From: Corynebacterium stationis
Lineage (GTDB): Bacteria; Actinomycetota; Actinomycetes; Mycobacteriales; Mycobacteriaceae
Length of the DNA: 64,000 bases
Direction of reading: 5' to 3'
Assembly: GCF_001941345.1 (NCBI RefSeq)
Contig: NZ_CP009251.1
Span: 496,001-560,000, forward strand
Shown in pieces: positions 17,170-27,300 of this stretch. Each line of letters starts with the position of its first letter. The first letter of the stretch is position 1. Under the pieces are notes generated by a model. That model saw nothing but the letters and a program-made list of their open reading frames with translations. It made no database searches and was not told where the DNA came from. The translations under genes and the position numbers were made by a program.

Positions 17170-18174
17170 ATGCTTATTTCACAGCGCCCACAGGTTACCG
17201 AGGAGTTCATCGATTCCTCCCGCTCCCGGTTCGTCTTCGAACCACTGGAGCCAGGTTTCGGCTACACCATCGGTAACTCCATGCGTCGTACCCTGCTGTC
17301 TTCCATCCCTGGTGCAGCAGTAACTTCCATCAAGATCGAAGGTGTTCTCCACGAGTTCACCACCGTCAACGGTGTGAAGGAAGACGTTTCTGAAATCATC
17401 TTGAATGTTAAGAGCCTGGTGCTTTCTTCTGACTCTGATGAGCCAGTAGTTATGTACCTGAGCAAGGAAGGCCCTGGCGCAGTCACGGCTGGCGACATTC
17501 AGCCGCCAGCTGGTGTGGAAATCCACAACCCAGACCTGCACATCGCAACTCTGAATGACACTGCGAAGCTGGACATGGAACTCGTCGTTGAGCGTGGCCG
17601 TGGCTACGTTCCTGCAGCACCAACTTCTGGTGACATCGGACGCATTCCGATCGACCAGATTTACTCCCCAGTGCTGAAGGTCTCTTACAAGGTTGAAGCT
17701 ACTCGTGTTGAGCAGCGCACCGACTTTGACAAGCTGATCATCGACGTGGAAACCAAGAACTCAATTTCTGCTCGTGACGCCCTGGCTTCTGCCGGTGGCA
17801 CCCTGGTCGAACTCTTCGGCCTGGCTCGCGAGTTGAACACTGCAGCTGAAGGTATCGAGATCGGACCATCCCCACAGGAGTCCGAATACATCGCGGCTTA
17901 CAGCATGCCAATTGAGGATCTGAACTTCTCCGTACGTTCGTACAACTGCCTGAAGCGTCAGGAAATCCACACCGTCGGTGAGCTCGCAGAGTGCACCGAA
18001 TCGGACCTGCTGGATATCCGCAACTTTGGACAGAAGTCCATCAACGAAGTGAAGATTAAGCTGGCTAACCTGAATCTGGCTCTCAAGGACACCCCTGAGG
18101 ACTTCGATCCAACCCAGCTGGAAGGCTACGACGCTGAAACCGGTGACTTCAAGGATCCGGCTGAATCCGAGTAA
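17170..18174 (+). CDS. rpoA: RNA polymerase alpha subunit
   Basis: The alpha subunit dimerises to start RNA polymerase assembly and its C-terminal domain contacts DNA and activators. The 334-residue product has the N-terminal dimerisation domain ([26 protein letters not shown]) and the C-terminal helix-hairpin-helix domain ([38 protein letters not shown]), followed by an acidic tail. An AAGGAGAAG ribosome site precedes the ATG. Confidence 0.98.
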   Translation: MLISQRPQVTEEFIDSSRSRFVFEPLEPGFGYTIGNSMRRTLLSSIPGAAVTSIKIEGVLHEFTTVNGVKEDVSEIILNVKSLVLSSDSDEPVVMYLSKEGPGAVTAGDIQPPAGVEIHNPDLHIATLNDTAKLDMELVVERGRGYVPAAPTSGDIGRIPIDQIYSPVLKVSYKVEATRVEQRTDFDKLIIDVETKNSISARDALASAGGTLVELFGLARELNTAAEGIEIGPSPQESEYIAAYSMPIEDLNFSVRSYNCLKRQEIHTVGELAECTESDLLDIRNFGQKSINEVKIKLANLNLALKDTPEDFDPTQLEGYDAETGDFKDPAESE

Positions 18175-18246
18175 ATAGCAATTGTGCTCGACCGAGAAAA
18201 TATTCGGTCGCGCGCTCTACCTAATCCGCACACGAGGAGTACTTAA

Positions 18247-18759
18247 ATGCCTACCCCTAAGAAGGGTGCCCGTCTCGGCGGCTCCGCTAAGCAGCAGGCT
18301 CACCTGCTGAGCAACTTGGCTGCTAGCTTGTTCGAGCACGGCGCAATCAAGACCACCGATGCGAAGGCGAAGATCCTTCGTCCATACGCTGAAAAAATCA
18401 TCACCAAGGCTAAGGGTGGAACCCTGGCTGACCGTCGTGCAGTGTTGAAGCTCATCCCACACAAGGATGTAGTTGCACACCTCTTCGACGACTTGGCGCC
18501 ACAGTTTGAAAACCGTGCAGGTGGCTACACCCGCACCGTTAAGCTGGACAACCGTTCCGGCGACAACGCTCCAATGTCCCAGATTTCCCTGGTTCTTGAG
18601 GAGACCGTTTCTGCAGAGGCATCCCGCGCAACCCGCGCAGCTGCTTCCAAGAAGGCTGAAGAAGAAGCTGTTGAAGAAACCGCTGTAGAGGAAGCTCCAG
18701 TAGAGGAGACCGCTGCAGAGGAAGTTCCAGCAGAAGAGGCTAAGGAAGAAGAGAAGTAA
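18247..18759 (+). CDS. rplQ: 50S ribosomal protein L17 with acidic extension
   Basis: L17 lies near the exit tunnel. The first about 120 residues of this 170-residue product are a standard L17 ([52 protein letters not shown]). The remaining about 50 residues are an extension of Glu, Ala and Val repeats ([32 protein letters not shown]). Such acidic tails occur in high-GC Gram-positives; their function is unknown. It ends the operon at a strong terminator. Confidence 0.97.
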   Translation: MPTPKKGARLGGSAKQQAHLLSNLAASLFEHGAIKTTDAKAKILRPYAEKIITKAKGGTLADRRAVLKLIPHKDVVAHLFDDLAPQFENRAGGYTRTVKLDNRSGDNAPMSQISLVLEETVSAEASRATRAAASKKAEEEAVEETAVEEAPVEETAAEEVPAEEAKEEEK

Positions 18760-18780
18760 TTCTCTAGCTTTATAAAGCTT

Positions 18781-18832
18781 CAAAGGGCCCTGTACTAAAA
18801 ACCATTTGGGATTAGTACAGGGCCCTTTTTTC
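18781..18832 (+). terminator. Terminator after rplQ
   Basis: A perfect 16-bp stem (18783-18798 with 18812-18827, core GGGCCCTGTACTAA) is followed by a six-base T-run. Confidence 0.95.
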
Positions 18833-18872
18833 ATGCGCTTGGCTGCTTATTCAGCTAGCGCGGAAGAATTAA

Positions 18873-19202
18873 TTAAGGCAGGAAATTCTGGAACTGTGGC
18901 CAGAAGTTGGCGATGCCAGCGATGATAGCGGCGATGATGCCTACGCCCAGGATGGCCTGCTCGTTCTCGGAAGAACCTTTGTCCTTGTCGCCTTCGGACT
19001 TATCGGAGCTGGTGAGCTCCTTGTTGCCCTCTTCAGATCTGGACTTCTGGTCATCCGGGGTGTCCTCGTCGCCGTTGGAGGAACCAGAGAAGATGCTGTC
19101 GTCAGAGGACAGATCCTCAATGCTTGCCTTGATGTCGGAGGAAGTGCCCTCTCGGTCCTCTGCAGCGCCAGCAACAGCGGTGAAGTTCTTGAACTTCTTC
19201 AT
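18873..19202 (-). CDS. Small acidic Ser/Asp-rich protein with C-terminal membrane helix
   Basis: A 109-residue protein of unknown function. It starts with a basic MKKFKNF, has no signal peptide, then about 65 residues rich in Ser, Asp, Glu and Lys that look disordered, and a C-terminal hydrophobic segment AILGVGIIAAIIAGIANFW followed by PQFQNFLP. The layout is that of a tail-anchored or pore-like peptide carrier. A GGAAGGAAAT ribosome site supports the ATG. It lies alone on the minus strand between rplQ and truA. Confidence 0.72.
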   Translation of the reverse strand: MKKFKNFTAVAGAAEDREGTSSDIKASIEDLSSDDSIFSGSSNGDEDTPDDQKSRSEEGNKELTSSDKSEGDKDKGSSENEQAILGVGIIAAIIAGIANFWPQFQNFLP

Positions 19203-19455
19203 TCGAGTATTTCCTTCCGGACTTTAAAGTCCTTGTGTGAGCAAAGTGGCACATCACAACGTAAGTCGCTGTTGTGAAGCAAGAGACATGTCCGCAAGCC
19301 GTATTGCAGCATGGTTAAGCCCGCGTCTACTGTTAAATTCGATGACAAATCACCAATATTTCAGGTGTTTACTGACTCTTTAGACATTGTCCACCGCGAA
19401 CGTGGCAGCGATGGAGTTTTTCAATCGCCCTCATGCGGGGGTAGGATCGGGGGCT

Positions 19456-20328
19456 ATGACTGACTCTAGCGACCTTGTCCGGCTGCGTTTCGATATCGCC
19501 TACGACGGCACCGATTTTCATGGTTGGGCAAGCCAGAAAGGCGACTTGCGCACGGTGCAGGGGGTCCTGGAGAACAGCTTGTCGATGATTTTGCGTCATC
19601 CAATTGAACTGACCGTTGCAGGACGCACTGACGCCGGGGTGCATGCCGCGGCTCAGGTCGCGCACGCTGATGCCCCGCGTGAGAGCCTGAACCAACGCAG
19701 TATCGATGGCGATCCAGCCAAATTGGTGCGTCGTCTAGCCAAGCTTGTCGATGCCGATATCCGCGTCCAGAATGTCAGCTTTGCGCCGGCAGGTTTTGAT
19801 GCCAGATTCTCGGCGCTGCGTCGGCATTACCTGTATCGCATCACCACAGACCCAGCGGGAGCTTTGCCAACGCGCGCTCGCGATACGGCTATGTGGACAA
19901 AGCCGGTTGACATTAACGCGATGCAGGACGCTGCTACGGCCCTGGTGGGCCTGCACGATTTCGCGGCCTTTTGCAAGGCCAAGCCCAATGCGACCACCAT
20001 TCGGGACTTGCAGGAATTTTATTGGGTCGACGCTTCGACGCCGACCGAGCCCAATCTTTATGAAGCACACGTTAGTGCCGATGCCTTTTGCTGGTCGATG
20101 GTGCGCTCACTTGTCGGCTGCTGCTTAGCCGTAGGAGAGGGGCGTCGGGATATCGATTTTGTAGGGGCGATGTTGGAGGAGACCGCGCGGTCGTCTTCTA
20201 TTCCTGTTGCCGCAGCAAAGGGATTATCACTCGTGGGTGTTGAGTACCCAGACGATGTTGATTTGGCTACCCGGGCTGCTGTCACTCGGGATAAAAGAAG
20301 CGCTGCCAAAGATCTCACTGGAGGCTAA
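19456..20328 (+). CDS. truA: tRNA pseudouridine(38-40) synthase TruA
   Basis: TruA converts uridines 38-40 of the tRNA anticodon stem to pseudouridine. The 290-residue product has the catalytic Asp in AGRTDAGVHA, the N-terminal RLRFDIAYDGTDFHGWA and the C-terminal FCWSMVRSLVGCCLAVGEGR motif. ATG 19456 follows ggatcggggg; in-frame starts upstream would add an unrelated leader. The next gene, eccB, starts 42 bp on, the standard actinobacterial order. Confidence 0.95.
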   Translation: MTDSSDLVRLRFDIAYDGTDFHGWASQKGDLRTVQGVLENSLSMILRHPIELTVAGRTDAGVHAAAQVAHADAPRESLNQRSIDGDPAKLVRRLAKLVDADIRVQNVSFAPAGFDARFSALRRHYLYRITTDPAGALPTRARDTAMWTKPVDINAMQDAATALVGLHDFAAFCKAKPNATTIRDLQEFYWVDASTPTEPNLYEAHVSADAFCWSMVRSLVGCCLAVGEGRRDIDFVGAMLEETARSSSIPVAAAKGLSLVGVEYPDDVDLATRAAVTRDKRSAAKDLTGG

Positions 20329-20370
20329 GCTAGCAGATACAGCACTGGCATTTCGGGGGAGAGTTTCGCT

Positions 20371-21687
20371 GTGTCTAAAATCTTGCCAACTACTAAAGCA
20401 CAGGTATCAGGACATAAATTTCTGGTGCGGCGAATGCAGCACGCACTAGTGCTGGGTGATATCAGCATGATTCATGACCCACTCGCAGCCAGACGGCGTG
20501 CCTTGATATTTGGCACCGTCGCTGTCGTGTTGATTGCCTTAGGCTCTGGGCTTTTGGCGTGGTTGCGGCCCGATCCGAATCCTGGTCAGGCCGAACTTTT
20601 AAGCTCTGAGCAAGGCCAGCTCTATGTCCGCGTGGATGAGGTAGTGCACCCAGTTGCAAACCTTGCGTCTGCACGCTTGATTCTGGGCAAAGCTGCCGAG
20701 CCGGTCACGATCGGTGCTACGGCACTGGATGATGTTTCATTGGGTACGCCGTTGGGCATTGTCGATGCGCCCCTTGCGCTGTCCACCCCACCGCAGTTAG
20801 AGCAGCTGGGGCCGTCACAACCGCATTTGTGGGCAGCGTGCCTTGCCCAACCCCGGTTTGATGAACCACCGTTTATCACCAGTGCTACCCGTGATAAGCC
20901 ACAACGCGGACATGAACTCATCGTGAGTGTCGGTCATGAATTACAACCTTTAGCGCAACCAGCAGCAGCGTATCTCAGCCACCAGGGCCGCGACTGGCTG
21001 GTTTCTACTCAAGGCAGAGCACTACTGCCGGATGCCGATAGCGCCGATGGTCGAACTATCCGTCGTATTTTAAAACTAGACAATCCCGTGGATGTTCCAC
21101 CCGAGTTTCTCAATGCTTTTACGGAAGCCCCGCCAATAGAGATTCCTGACTTCCAGCTCTTACGTGCGGGAGACGAGCTGTGGGCTGAAGTTGGCAGTGA
21201 TATAACCGAGGTAACCTCGACCCAAGCCGCCATTTTGGCTGCAGCGGGAGCCACTACCCGTATGGTCACGCACGCTGAGCTGGCAGAATCTAGAACGGTC
21301 TCGCATCCAGCTATCGATGCATTGCCTGCCACCGTGCCGAGCATCTTGGATAGCGTTCAACCTGGCACTAGCAATGAGGACCAGGACTGGTTATGTGCTG
21401 ACTCAGAAGGTTCTGCAGTGTCCCTGGCGCCGGTGAAAAATGCAGTGGAGCTTTCAGGCGATAGCCCGGCGCGCTATTTCACCGGACTGACTGGTGGAGC
21501 GGTGGCGGTCGATACCGGATCGGGGCTGCACATCATCGAAGAAACTGGCCGGCGCCACGAGTTGCCCGATGTCGAGCACGTCGATGCTTTGGGCGTTGCC
21601 GTTCACGAGGCTGCTTGGCCGATTGTCCGCTTACTTCCGGAAGCTTCGCCGCTAACACGTGAGAGCGCTGTCGCCGCGAGTTATTAA
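20371..21687 (+). CDS. eccB: ESX-4 type VII secretion protein EccB
   Basis: EccB is a core component of the type VII secretion membrane complex, with a large periplasmic domain. The 438-residue product begins with the family hallmark PTTKAQVSGHKFLVRRMQHALVLGD, then one membrane helix at about residues 44-65 (ALIFGTVAVVLIALGSGLLAWL). The periplasmic part has paired Cys residues (WAACLAQP and DWLCADSEG) that may form a disulfide. The C-terminus (ALGVAVHEAAWPIVRLLPEASPLTRESAV) is the normal family end, so the gene is full length. Start is GTG after CGGGGGAGAG. Its 3' 155 bp overlap mycP on the other strand. Confidence 0.94.
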   Translation: MSKILPTTKAQVSGHKFLVRRMQHALVLGDISMIHDPLAARRRALIFGTVAVVLIALGSGLLAWLRPDPNPGQAELLSSEQGQLYVRVDEVVHPVANLASARLILGKAAEPVTIGATALDDVSLGTPLGIVDAPLALSTPPQLEQLGPSQPHLWAACLAQPRFDEPPFITSATRDKPQRGHELIVSVGHELQPLAQPAAAYLSHQGRDWLVSTQGRALLPDADSADGRTIRRILKLDNPVDVPPEFLNAFTEAPPIEIPDFQLLRAGDELWAEVGSDITEVTSTQAAILAAAGATTRMVTHAELAESRTVSHPAIDALPATVPSILDSVQPGTSNEDQDWLCADSEGSAVSLAPVKNAVELSGDSPARYFTGLTGGAVAVDTGSGLHIIEETGRRHELPDVEHVDALGVAVHEAAWPIVRLLPEASPLTRESAVAASY

Positions 21688-22873
21688 TTACTCCGGTAAT
21701 AAATAGCGCAAGAAGGACCACCGCACCGGTTGCTGTAATCAGCATTTTCAGACGCGCCGGAGCCGGCGATTCCTCAGCAGTTTCGGGGGATAAGGCTACG
21801 GTGCGTATCTCCTTGGGCATACTTTCGGGCAGATACCCTAGTGCTGCGAGTGGATCGTGAACGTGATGGGCTGACTGTGCGGAGGCGTAGATAATCTCAC
21901 GAATCTCCGCCGGGGTTAAATGCGGATTGCGTTCTAGAAGTAGTGCGACGGTGCCGCTAACCGTTGGCGTGGCATAACTTGTGCCATTAAAGCCACCTTC
22001 GGTGCCATTTTTGATTGCTCCGCGCATCCATCCGGTGCCGTTAGGATGCGCAGCAATATCGACCGTGCCAGGTGCTGAAACCCATTGTCCTTGTGCAACA
22101 GGGAGGGAGTATTCGGCTAATTCATACGCGCTGGATAAAGCGGCAACCGTAATGACGGTATCTTCGACCGCAGGATAGACCACCATGCCAGGCTCGCACT
22201 CGCCATCGATATTGCCCGCTGATGCCAGAACCACCACTTCTTCATCTTCGGCACGGCCCAGAGCCTCGGATAGCCCATGCGAATCCAGTGTGGCGGCGCG
22301 TTCTTCGCTGATACACGCCACGATAGACAAACTAATGACGTCAGCTCCATTATCGATAGCAGAGTGCACCGCCTCAGCCATCGTTGCTAAAGAACCTGAG
22401 CTTTCCGAGCCCGGGGAATTGCGATAGTGCTGGGAGGATTGCCGGATAGATAATAAGGTCGCATCGGGAGCAATGCCCATATCGCGGGCACCGATGACAC
22501 TGGCAACCACAGTGCCGTGGATATCGCAGTCATTCAAAGACTCGGCATTATCCGGTGTGACTAAGTCCTCCCCAGGCTCAAGCCGTGAAAATTGTTCATG
22601 CCCGAACACCCCCGTATCAATAATTGCGACTTTGACCCCGCGTCCTGTTGCCAAAGCATGCAGACGCGAGCGATAGTCCTGCTGTTGCGGGCTAAACCCC
22701 GGCCCTTCAGCAGAACCGATAGGCACAGCGCAGGGAACATCTTGTGCCATTGCGACGGGGGCCATTGGATACAGCGGTTCCAATGGCCCGAAGGGATCGA
22801 ATGACTCGAGTGTCATATGCGGTAAGGCCACTATGCCCACGATGGCTGCCAGTGCGATTTTTACCTTGCGCAT
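21533..22873 (-). CDS. mycP: ESX-4 mycosin protease MycP
   Basis: Mycosins are subtilisin-like proteases anchored beside the type VII channel and needed for complex stability. The 446-residue product has a signal peptide, the triad Asp in AIIDTGV, His in CDIHGTVVASVIGA and Ser in FNGTSYATPTVSG, a membrane helix (LITATGAVVLLALFITGVI) near residue 385, and then an unusually long basic tail of about 50 residues. That tail is encoded antisense to the 3' end of eccB. The ATG at 22873 overlaps the eccD stop (ctaATG), so translation is coupled to eccD. Confidence 0.93.
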   Translation of the reverse strand: MRKVKIALAAIVGIVALPHMTLESFDPFGPLEPLYPMAPVAMAQDVPCAVPIGSAEGPGFSPQQQDYRSRLHALATGRGVKVAIIDTGVFGHEQFSRLEPGEDLVTPDNAESLNDCDIHGTVVASVIGARDMGIAPDATLLSIRQSSQHYRNSPGSESSGSLATMAEAVHSAIDNGADVISLSIVACISEERAATLDSHGLSEALGRAEDEEVVVLASAGNIDGECEPGMVVYPAVEDTVITVAALSSAYELAEYSLPVAQGQWVSAPGTVDIAAHPNGTGWMRGAIKNGTEGGFNGTSYATPTVSGTVALLLERNPHLTPAEIREIIYASAQSAHHVHDPLAALGYLPESMPKEIRTVALSPETAEESPAPARLKMLITATGAVVLLALFITGVINNSRRQRSHVLAAKLPEVSGQSAKQPRERQRPKHRRARHRATRGAGQFLR

Positions 22874-24213
22874 TAGCCCAGCCCCCGGATGAAGTCGAAT
22901 AATCCGGCTACGTGCGCGGCCATTGGCAGACACAGCACCAAAGCTGCTGCCTCAAGACGTTCGCACCACTGGACCATAGTCGGTGAAGCTTGTGAAATCC
23001 GCGGCGCCCACCACGGCGATAAAAGCGCTGCAACAAGGGGAAGGCACGCGGCGATCCACAGTAGGGGATGGACCTGCCCGTAATAGTCTGCGACTGCCAC
23101 AACCACGGGCGCAGATAATGCAGAGCACGCAGCCAACACCGTTAGCGACCACTGCACCATGAGGTGCCGATGCCTGCCAGCATGCAGGACAACTGCAGCG
23201 CACAGCATCAAGCACAATAAAGTACTAATAATTGGGGTATTGGCGCTGGTGAGGGCAAGATATCCCACAGCGCTAATGGCAGCGGCGCAGACACCTAAAC
23301 ACATGCCTTCATAAATAAAATGAGCTTGAGCAGAACGTTCATCAACATCATCGATAAGCTCATCTGAGACCGCCAAATCTTGCCCAGCCGTGGGCAACTG
23401 CGGGACGCGTAGGCCAGCAAACATCGTCGACAGTCCCGGCGCGCTGGCAAGGATAGCAATCGCCGCAGCAATAATTGCGCCGTCGCTGTGCGGGGCACTA
23501 AGCCCTGCAAGAAATAACATCACCGCGATGACACCTGCCGCACTGGTGGTGCGCGCATGCGCAATACCTAATACATGACATCCCACAGCCACTATCGCGC
23601 ACATCAGCGCGGCTGCGTAGAAGCCAAAGCTCAACTCGCGCGCAGACTGTATGGTCCAGCCTGCTGCGGAATTACCTGCAATTGCTGTACCAGCAGCAAT
23701 CGCGGCCGAAGAAATAATCAGCCATCCTAAAGGCAACCGCCGCTTCCACACCGCTAACACCGCCGCGCCGACCGTAACTATTAGTGCTGCCAACGCCACT
23801 GCCAGCGCGAGCGATTGCCCGCTTAGAAACCCTCCAACTGCACCAGTTGCGATTAGCGCTACAACCGACCACAACAGCACGATTCCGCGCGGTGCATCTG
23901 CAGTGGCTGAATCCACGAGCGCCTCCGCCGAATCCCGAATCACGGGTGCCGGGGTGTCTTCGGCAGGAGACAGGAGCACCACGGAGCCATCGACAAGCTG
24001 GGTAGCAAACAGCGGTGCCGATTGATCCACGGGCCTTCCGCCAGCCGTTGTAGCCCGCCACGGCTTAGTCACCGATGGCGCCCCGATAAAGTCTGTGACC
24101 TCCGCGAGTAGTTCATTAAAAGACGATGACACCGGCAAAGCCAGATCGGCTTCTTTGCGGAATTCACCAACATGACAGCGCACAGTAACGCGCACACTTT
24201 GTGAAAAATTCAC
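22873..24213 (-). CDS. eccD: ESX-4 type VII secretion integral membrane protein EccD
   Basis: EccD forms the membrane pore scaffold of type VII systems. The 446-residue product has an N-terminal ubiquitin-like domain (about residues 1-85, VRVTVRCHVGEFRKEADLALP and LLAEVTDFIG) and about eleven hydrophobic helices over residues 105-440. Start is GTG after CGGGGGAAATA. It is transcribed divergently from eccC and its stop overlaps the mycP start, so eccD-mycP form one unit. Confidence 0.93.
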   Translation of the reverse strand: MNFSQSVRVTVRCHVGEFRKEADLALPVSSSFNELLAEVTDFIGAPSVTKPWRATTAGGRPVDQSAPLFATQLVDGSVVLLSPAEDTPAPVIRDSAEALVDSATADAPRGIVLLWSVVALIATGAVGGFLSGQSLALAVALAALIVTVGAAVLAVWKRRLPLGWLIISSAAIAAGTAIAGNSAAGWTIQSARELSFGFYAAALMCAIVAVGCHVLGIAHARTTSAAGVIAVMLFLAGLSAPHSDGAIIAAAIAILASAPGLSTMFAGLRVPQLPTAGQDLAVSDELIDDVDERSAQAHFIYEGMCLGVCAAAISAVGYLALTSANTPIISTLLCLMLCAAVVLHAGRHRHLMVQWSLTVLAACSALSAPVVVAVADYYGQVHPLLWIAACLPLVAALLSPWWAPRISQASPTMVQWCERLEAAALVLCLPMAAHVAGLFDFIRGLG

Positions 24214-24349
24214 TATTTCCCCCGAAATGAATATGAAAGTTGCAGGCTCCCCACCTTGCCCAACCGCCTCTATTGTGGCTTACTAGTGGGGGCGTGTCCA
24301 CACCGACTGGGTGGGCGCATGCTTCTTCGGGGGAAGAGGGGGAAATTAA
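24214..24349. promoter_or_regulatory. Divergent eccD/eccC control region
   Basis: The 136 bp between the divergent eccD and eccC genes contain TTCGGGGGAA on both sides (minus strand 24218-24229 region and plus strand 24326-24335), each next to the start codon. No confident -35/-10 pair was identified. Confidence 0.45.
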
Positions 24350-27300
24350 ATGGCGGTCATTGAACCGGTGTCATTTGCGTTGCGCGATCCTGCGCCACCG
24401 TTGCCCACGGGCAGCTTAGATGCAGAAGCTGTCCCGCAAGCTACGCGCAGCCAACCGCTGCCTTTAGTGCGCATACTTATGCCGCTGGTGATGGTCGTGG
24501 CGATGCTGGGCATGGTGGCGATGATGGTGCTTTCTTCACAAGGGCCACCTAACCCGCTGATGTTGATGTTTCCGGTGATGATGCTGGCGAGTATGGCGAT
24601 GATGTTTAATCCCCAAAGCGGTAATGATCCGGATGAGTCCCGGCGCACCTACCTGCGGCATTTAGCATCGTTGCGCACACAGGCCCTAGACAATGCGCAG
24701 ACCCAACGGCGCCACGGACTGCATCGCCACCCCGCGCCGGGGGACCTGCAGGCGATGGTGAAATCCACCAGGATGTGGGAGCGCGCAGTCGACGATGAAG
24801 ATGCATTTGAAGTACGGGTGGGGTTGGGGCCGGCAGCGCTGGCCACGCCGATTAACGTGGCAGAATCCGGTGCGACCGAAGACCTTGACCCGGTGTGTGC
24901 GGTGAGTTTGCGGCATACTTTAGCCGCGGTGAGCACGGTGGCAGATATGCCGGTTGCGTTGCAGCTGCAGGCTTTTCGCTTCCTCGGCCTAGCAGGTGAG
25001 GGAGCGCGTGAGGTCGCACGGGCGATAGTGTTGCAACTAGCAACATTCCATGGCCCGGAAACGGTGGGCTTTCGCGCAATTGGGCAGGGGTGGGACTGGC
25101 TAAAGTGGCTACCGCACACGCGGCGGCCAGAAGCCGCGCAGTTTACATGCTTGCTTGTCGATGACACCCCGACCACCGGAATTGAGCCTTTCATCGACGA
25201 CGCCAGCATAGATTGCATCATCGATATCGCTTCTCGGCGCACGACAGCTTTAGGGATTCGCGCTGAGCAAGAAGGGCTTTTCTTGCTTGTCGATGAAGCT
25301 TTGCGCGTGGTTACGGCGACCGGCGATGAAGAACTCGGCATCCCGGATAAGGTGAACGCGGAAACCGCACTGACCTGTGCCCGCGCTATGGCTGAGTGTA
25401 CGCGGCCTGAGACGACTGGCTCTGATACACGCGTGGATTTCCTCAGCCTGCTGGGCTTTGCTGATGTCTCTGAGATGTCGGGTCCTGCGCTGTGGCCAGG
25501 GCGAGCCGGATCCGCCCGTCTCGCCGTGCCGATCGGCCTTTCGCCGGCACAAACTCCAGTGATGATTGATTTGAAGGAATCCGCGCAAGGTGGCATGGGC
25601 CCGCATGGGCTATGTATTGGAGCTACCGGTAGTGGTAAATCCGAAACCTTGCGCACCATTGTTTTAGCTCTTGCAGCAACGCATTCACCAGAGGAATTGA
25701 ATTACGTACTCGTTGATTTCAAAGGCGGTGCCACCTTCCTCGGGTGCGACCATCTGCCGCACACGGCAGCGGTGATTACCAACTTAGAAGATGAAGCCGC
25801 ACTGGTAGAGCGCATGTATGACGCAATTTCGGGGGAGATGAACCGGCGGCAAGAACTCCTGCGTGAAGCGGGAAATTTTGCCAACGTTAGCGAATACACT
25901 GCCGCACGTGAACAAGGCCGCACGGATTTAGCACCACTTCCTGCCCTGGTGATCGTGGTGGATGAGTTTTCGGAATTGCTGATGCAACATCCTGACTTCG
26001 CCGAGCTCTTCGTCGCTGTCGGACGCCTAGGTCGTTCCTTACATGTTCACCTGTTGCTTGCTTCCCAACGTCTGGAAGAAGGCCGGTTGCGCGGGCTGGA
26101 TTCTCACTTGTCATACCGGTTGGGTTTAAAGACTTTCTCCGCTGCCGAATCTCGCCAGGTTTTAGGAGTTCCTGATGCATATCATCTGCCGAGCGAACCC
26201 GGCGCGGGATACTTAAAAACCGATGCCGATGCGATCGCGCGATTCCAGGCCTTTTACGTGTCCGGCGGAATCACCCGGCGCAGTACTAGTACTTCCACGA
26301 ACACTGACGTGTATCGCGGAATCATGGAATTTACTGGCTGGGAAGAAGATATTTTCCCAGGCCACACTGAAGATACTTACGTGGATAATTCCACGACATT
26401 GCTAGCTGAAGTCGTGGATGCCACCCGTGCTGAAGCCGTGGCGCGCGGGCAATCCGCGCATCAAATCTGGTTACCACCATTGCCACCAGCAATTGAACTC
26501 TCCGCCGTCGCGGCCGATTTTCACCCGCACCGCGATGCGCGTAGTCGCGACTCACGCATCCACGCACCCATTGGCATTATTGACCGTCCGTATCATCAAC
26601 GCCAAGACTTGCTCATGGTGGATTTAACTTCCGGCCACTTTGCGTTATGCGGCGGCACCCAGTCAGGGAAATCTACTGCCATGCGCACCATCGTTGCATC
26701 TCTTGCAGCGGCCTATTCACCCGACTTCTTACGCTTTTATGTCATTGACCTAGGTGGCGGGGCATTAAGCGCTTTGCAGCGTTTACCGCACGTAGCTGGG
26801 GTTGCAGGACGCCATGATGCAGAGAAAGTCCGGCGCATCGTCGATGAAGTTACGGGATTTATTAACGCTCATGAATCGCGCCACACTTTTCTGGTGGTTG
26901 ATGGCTGGCATGCTATTGGTACCGCGGGCGCGGATTTCGAAGATATAGCGGAAGCTATTACCAAGATTGCAGCCGATGGACCATCTGCCCGGGTGCACGT
27001 GATTATCTCCACGCCACGCTGGACAACCATGCGCCCTGCCATCCGTGACCTCATCTCGGAGCGGTTAGAGCTTAAACTCGGCGAGCCGATGGACTCGCTG
27101 TTTGACCGCAAGAAACAACAAGGCCTCCCCAGCGCGCCGGGACGTGGAATTACCCCTGCTGGTGAGTTCTTTTTATGTGCGCGCACATCAAACCAAGATA
27201 TCGCGCACATCGAATCTACATGGTCAGATATCCAACCGGTGCCACGATTGAAGATGCTGCCTGAACAGCTTAGTGTCAGCGACCTTCTATCCCCAGAAGT

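Noticed and set aside
24649..25659. Minus-strand open frame of 336 residues inside eccC
   Set aside because: Ser/Arg/Pro-rich antisense frame within a certain gene; no start signal.
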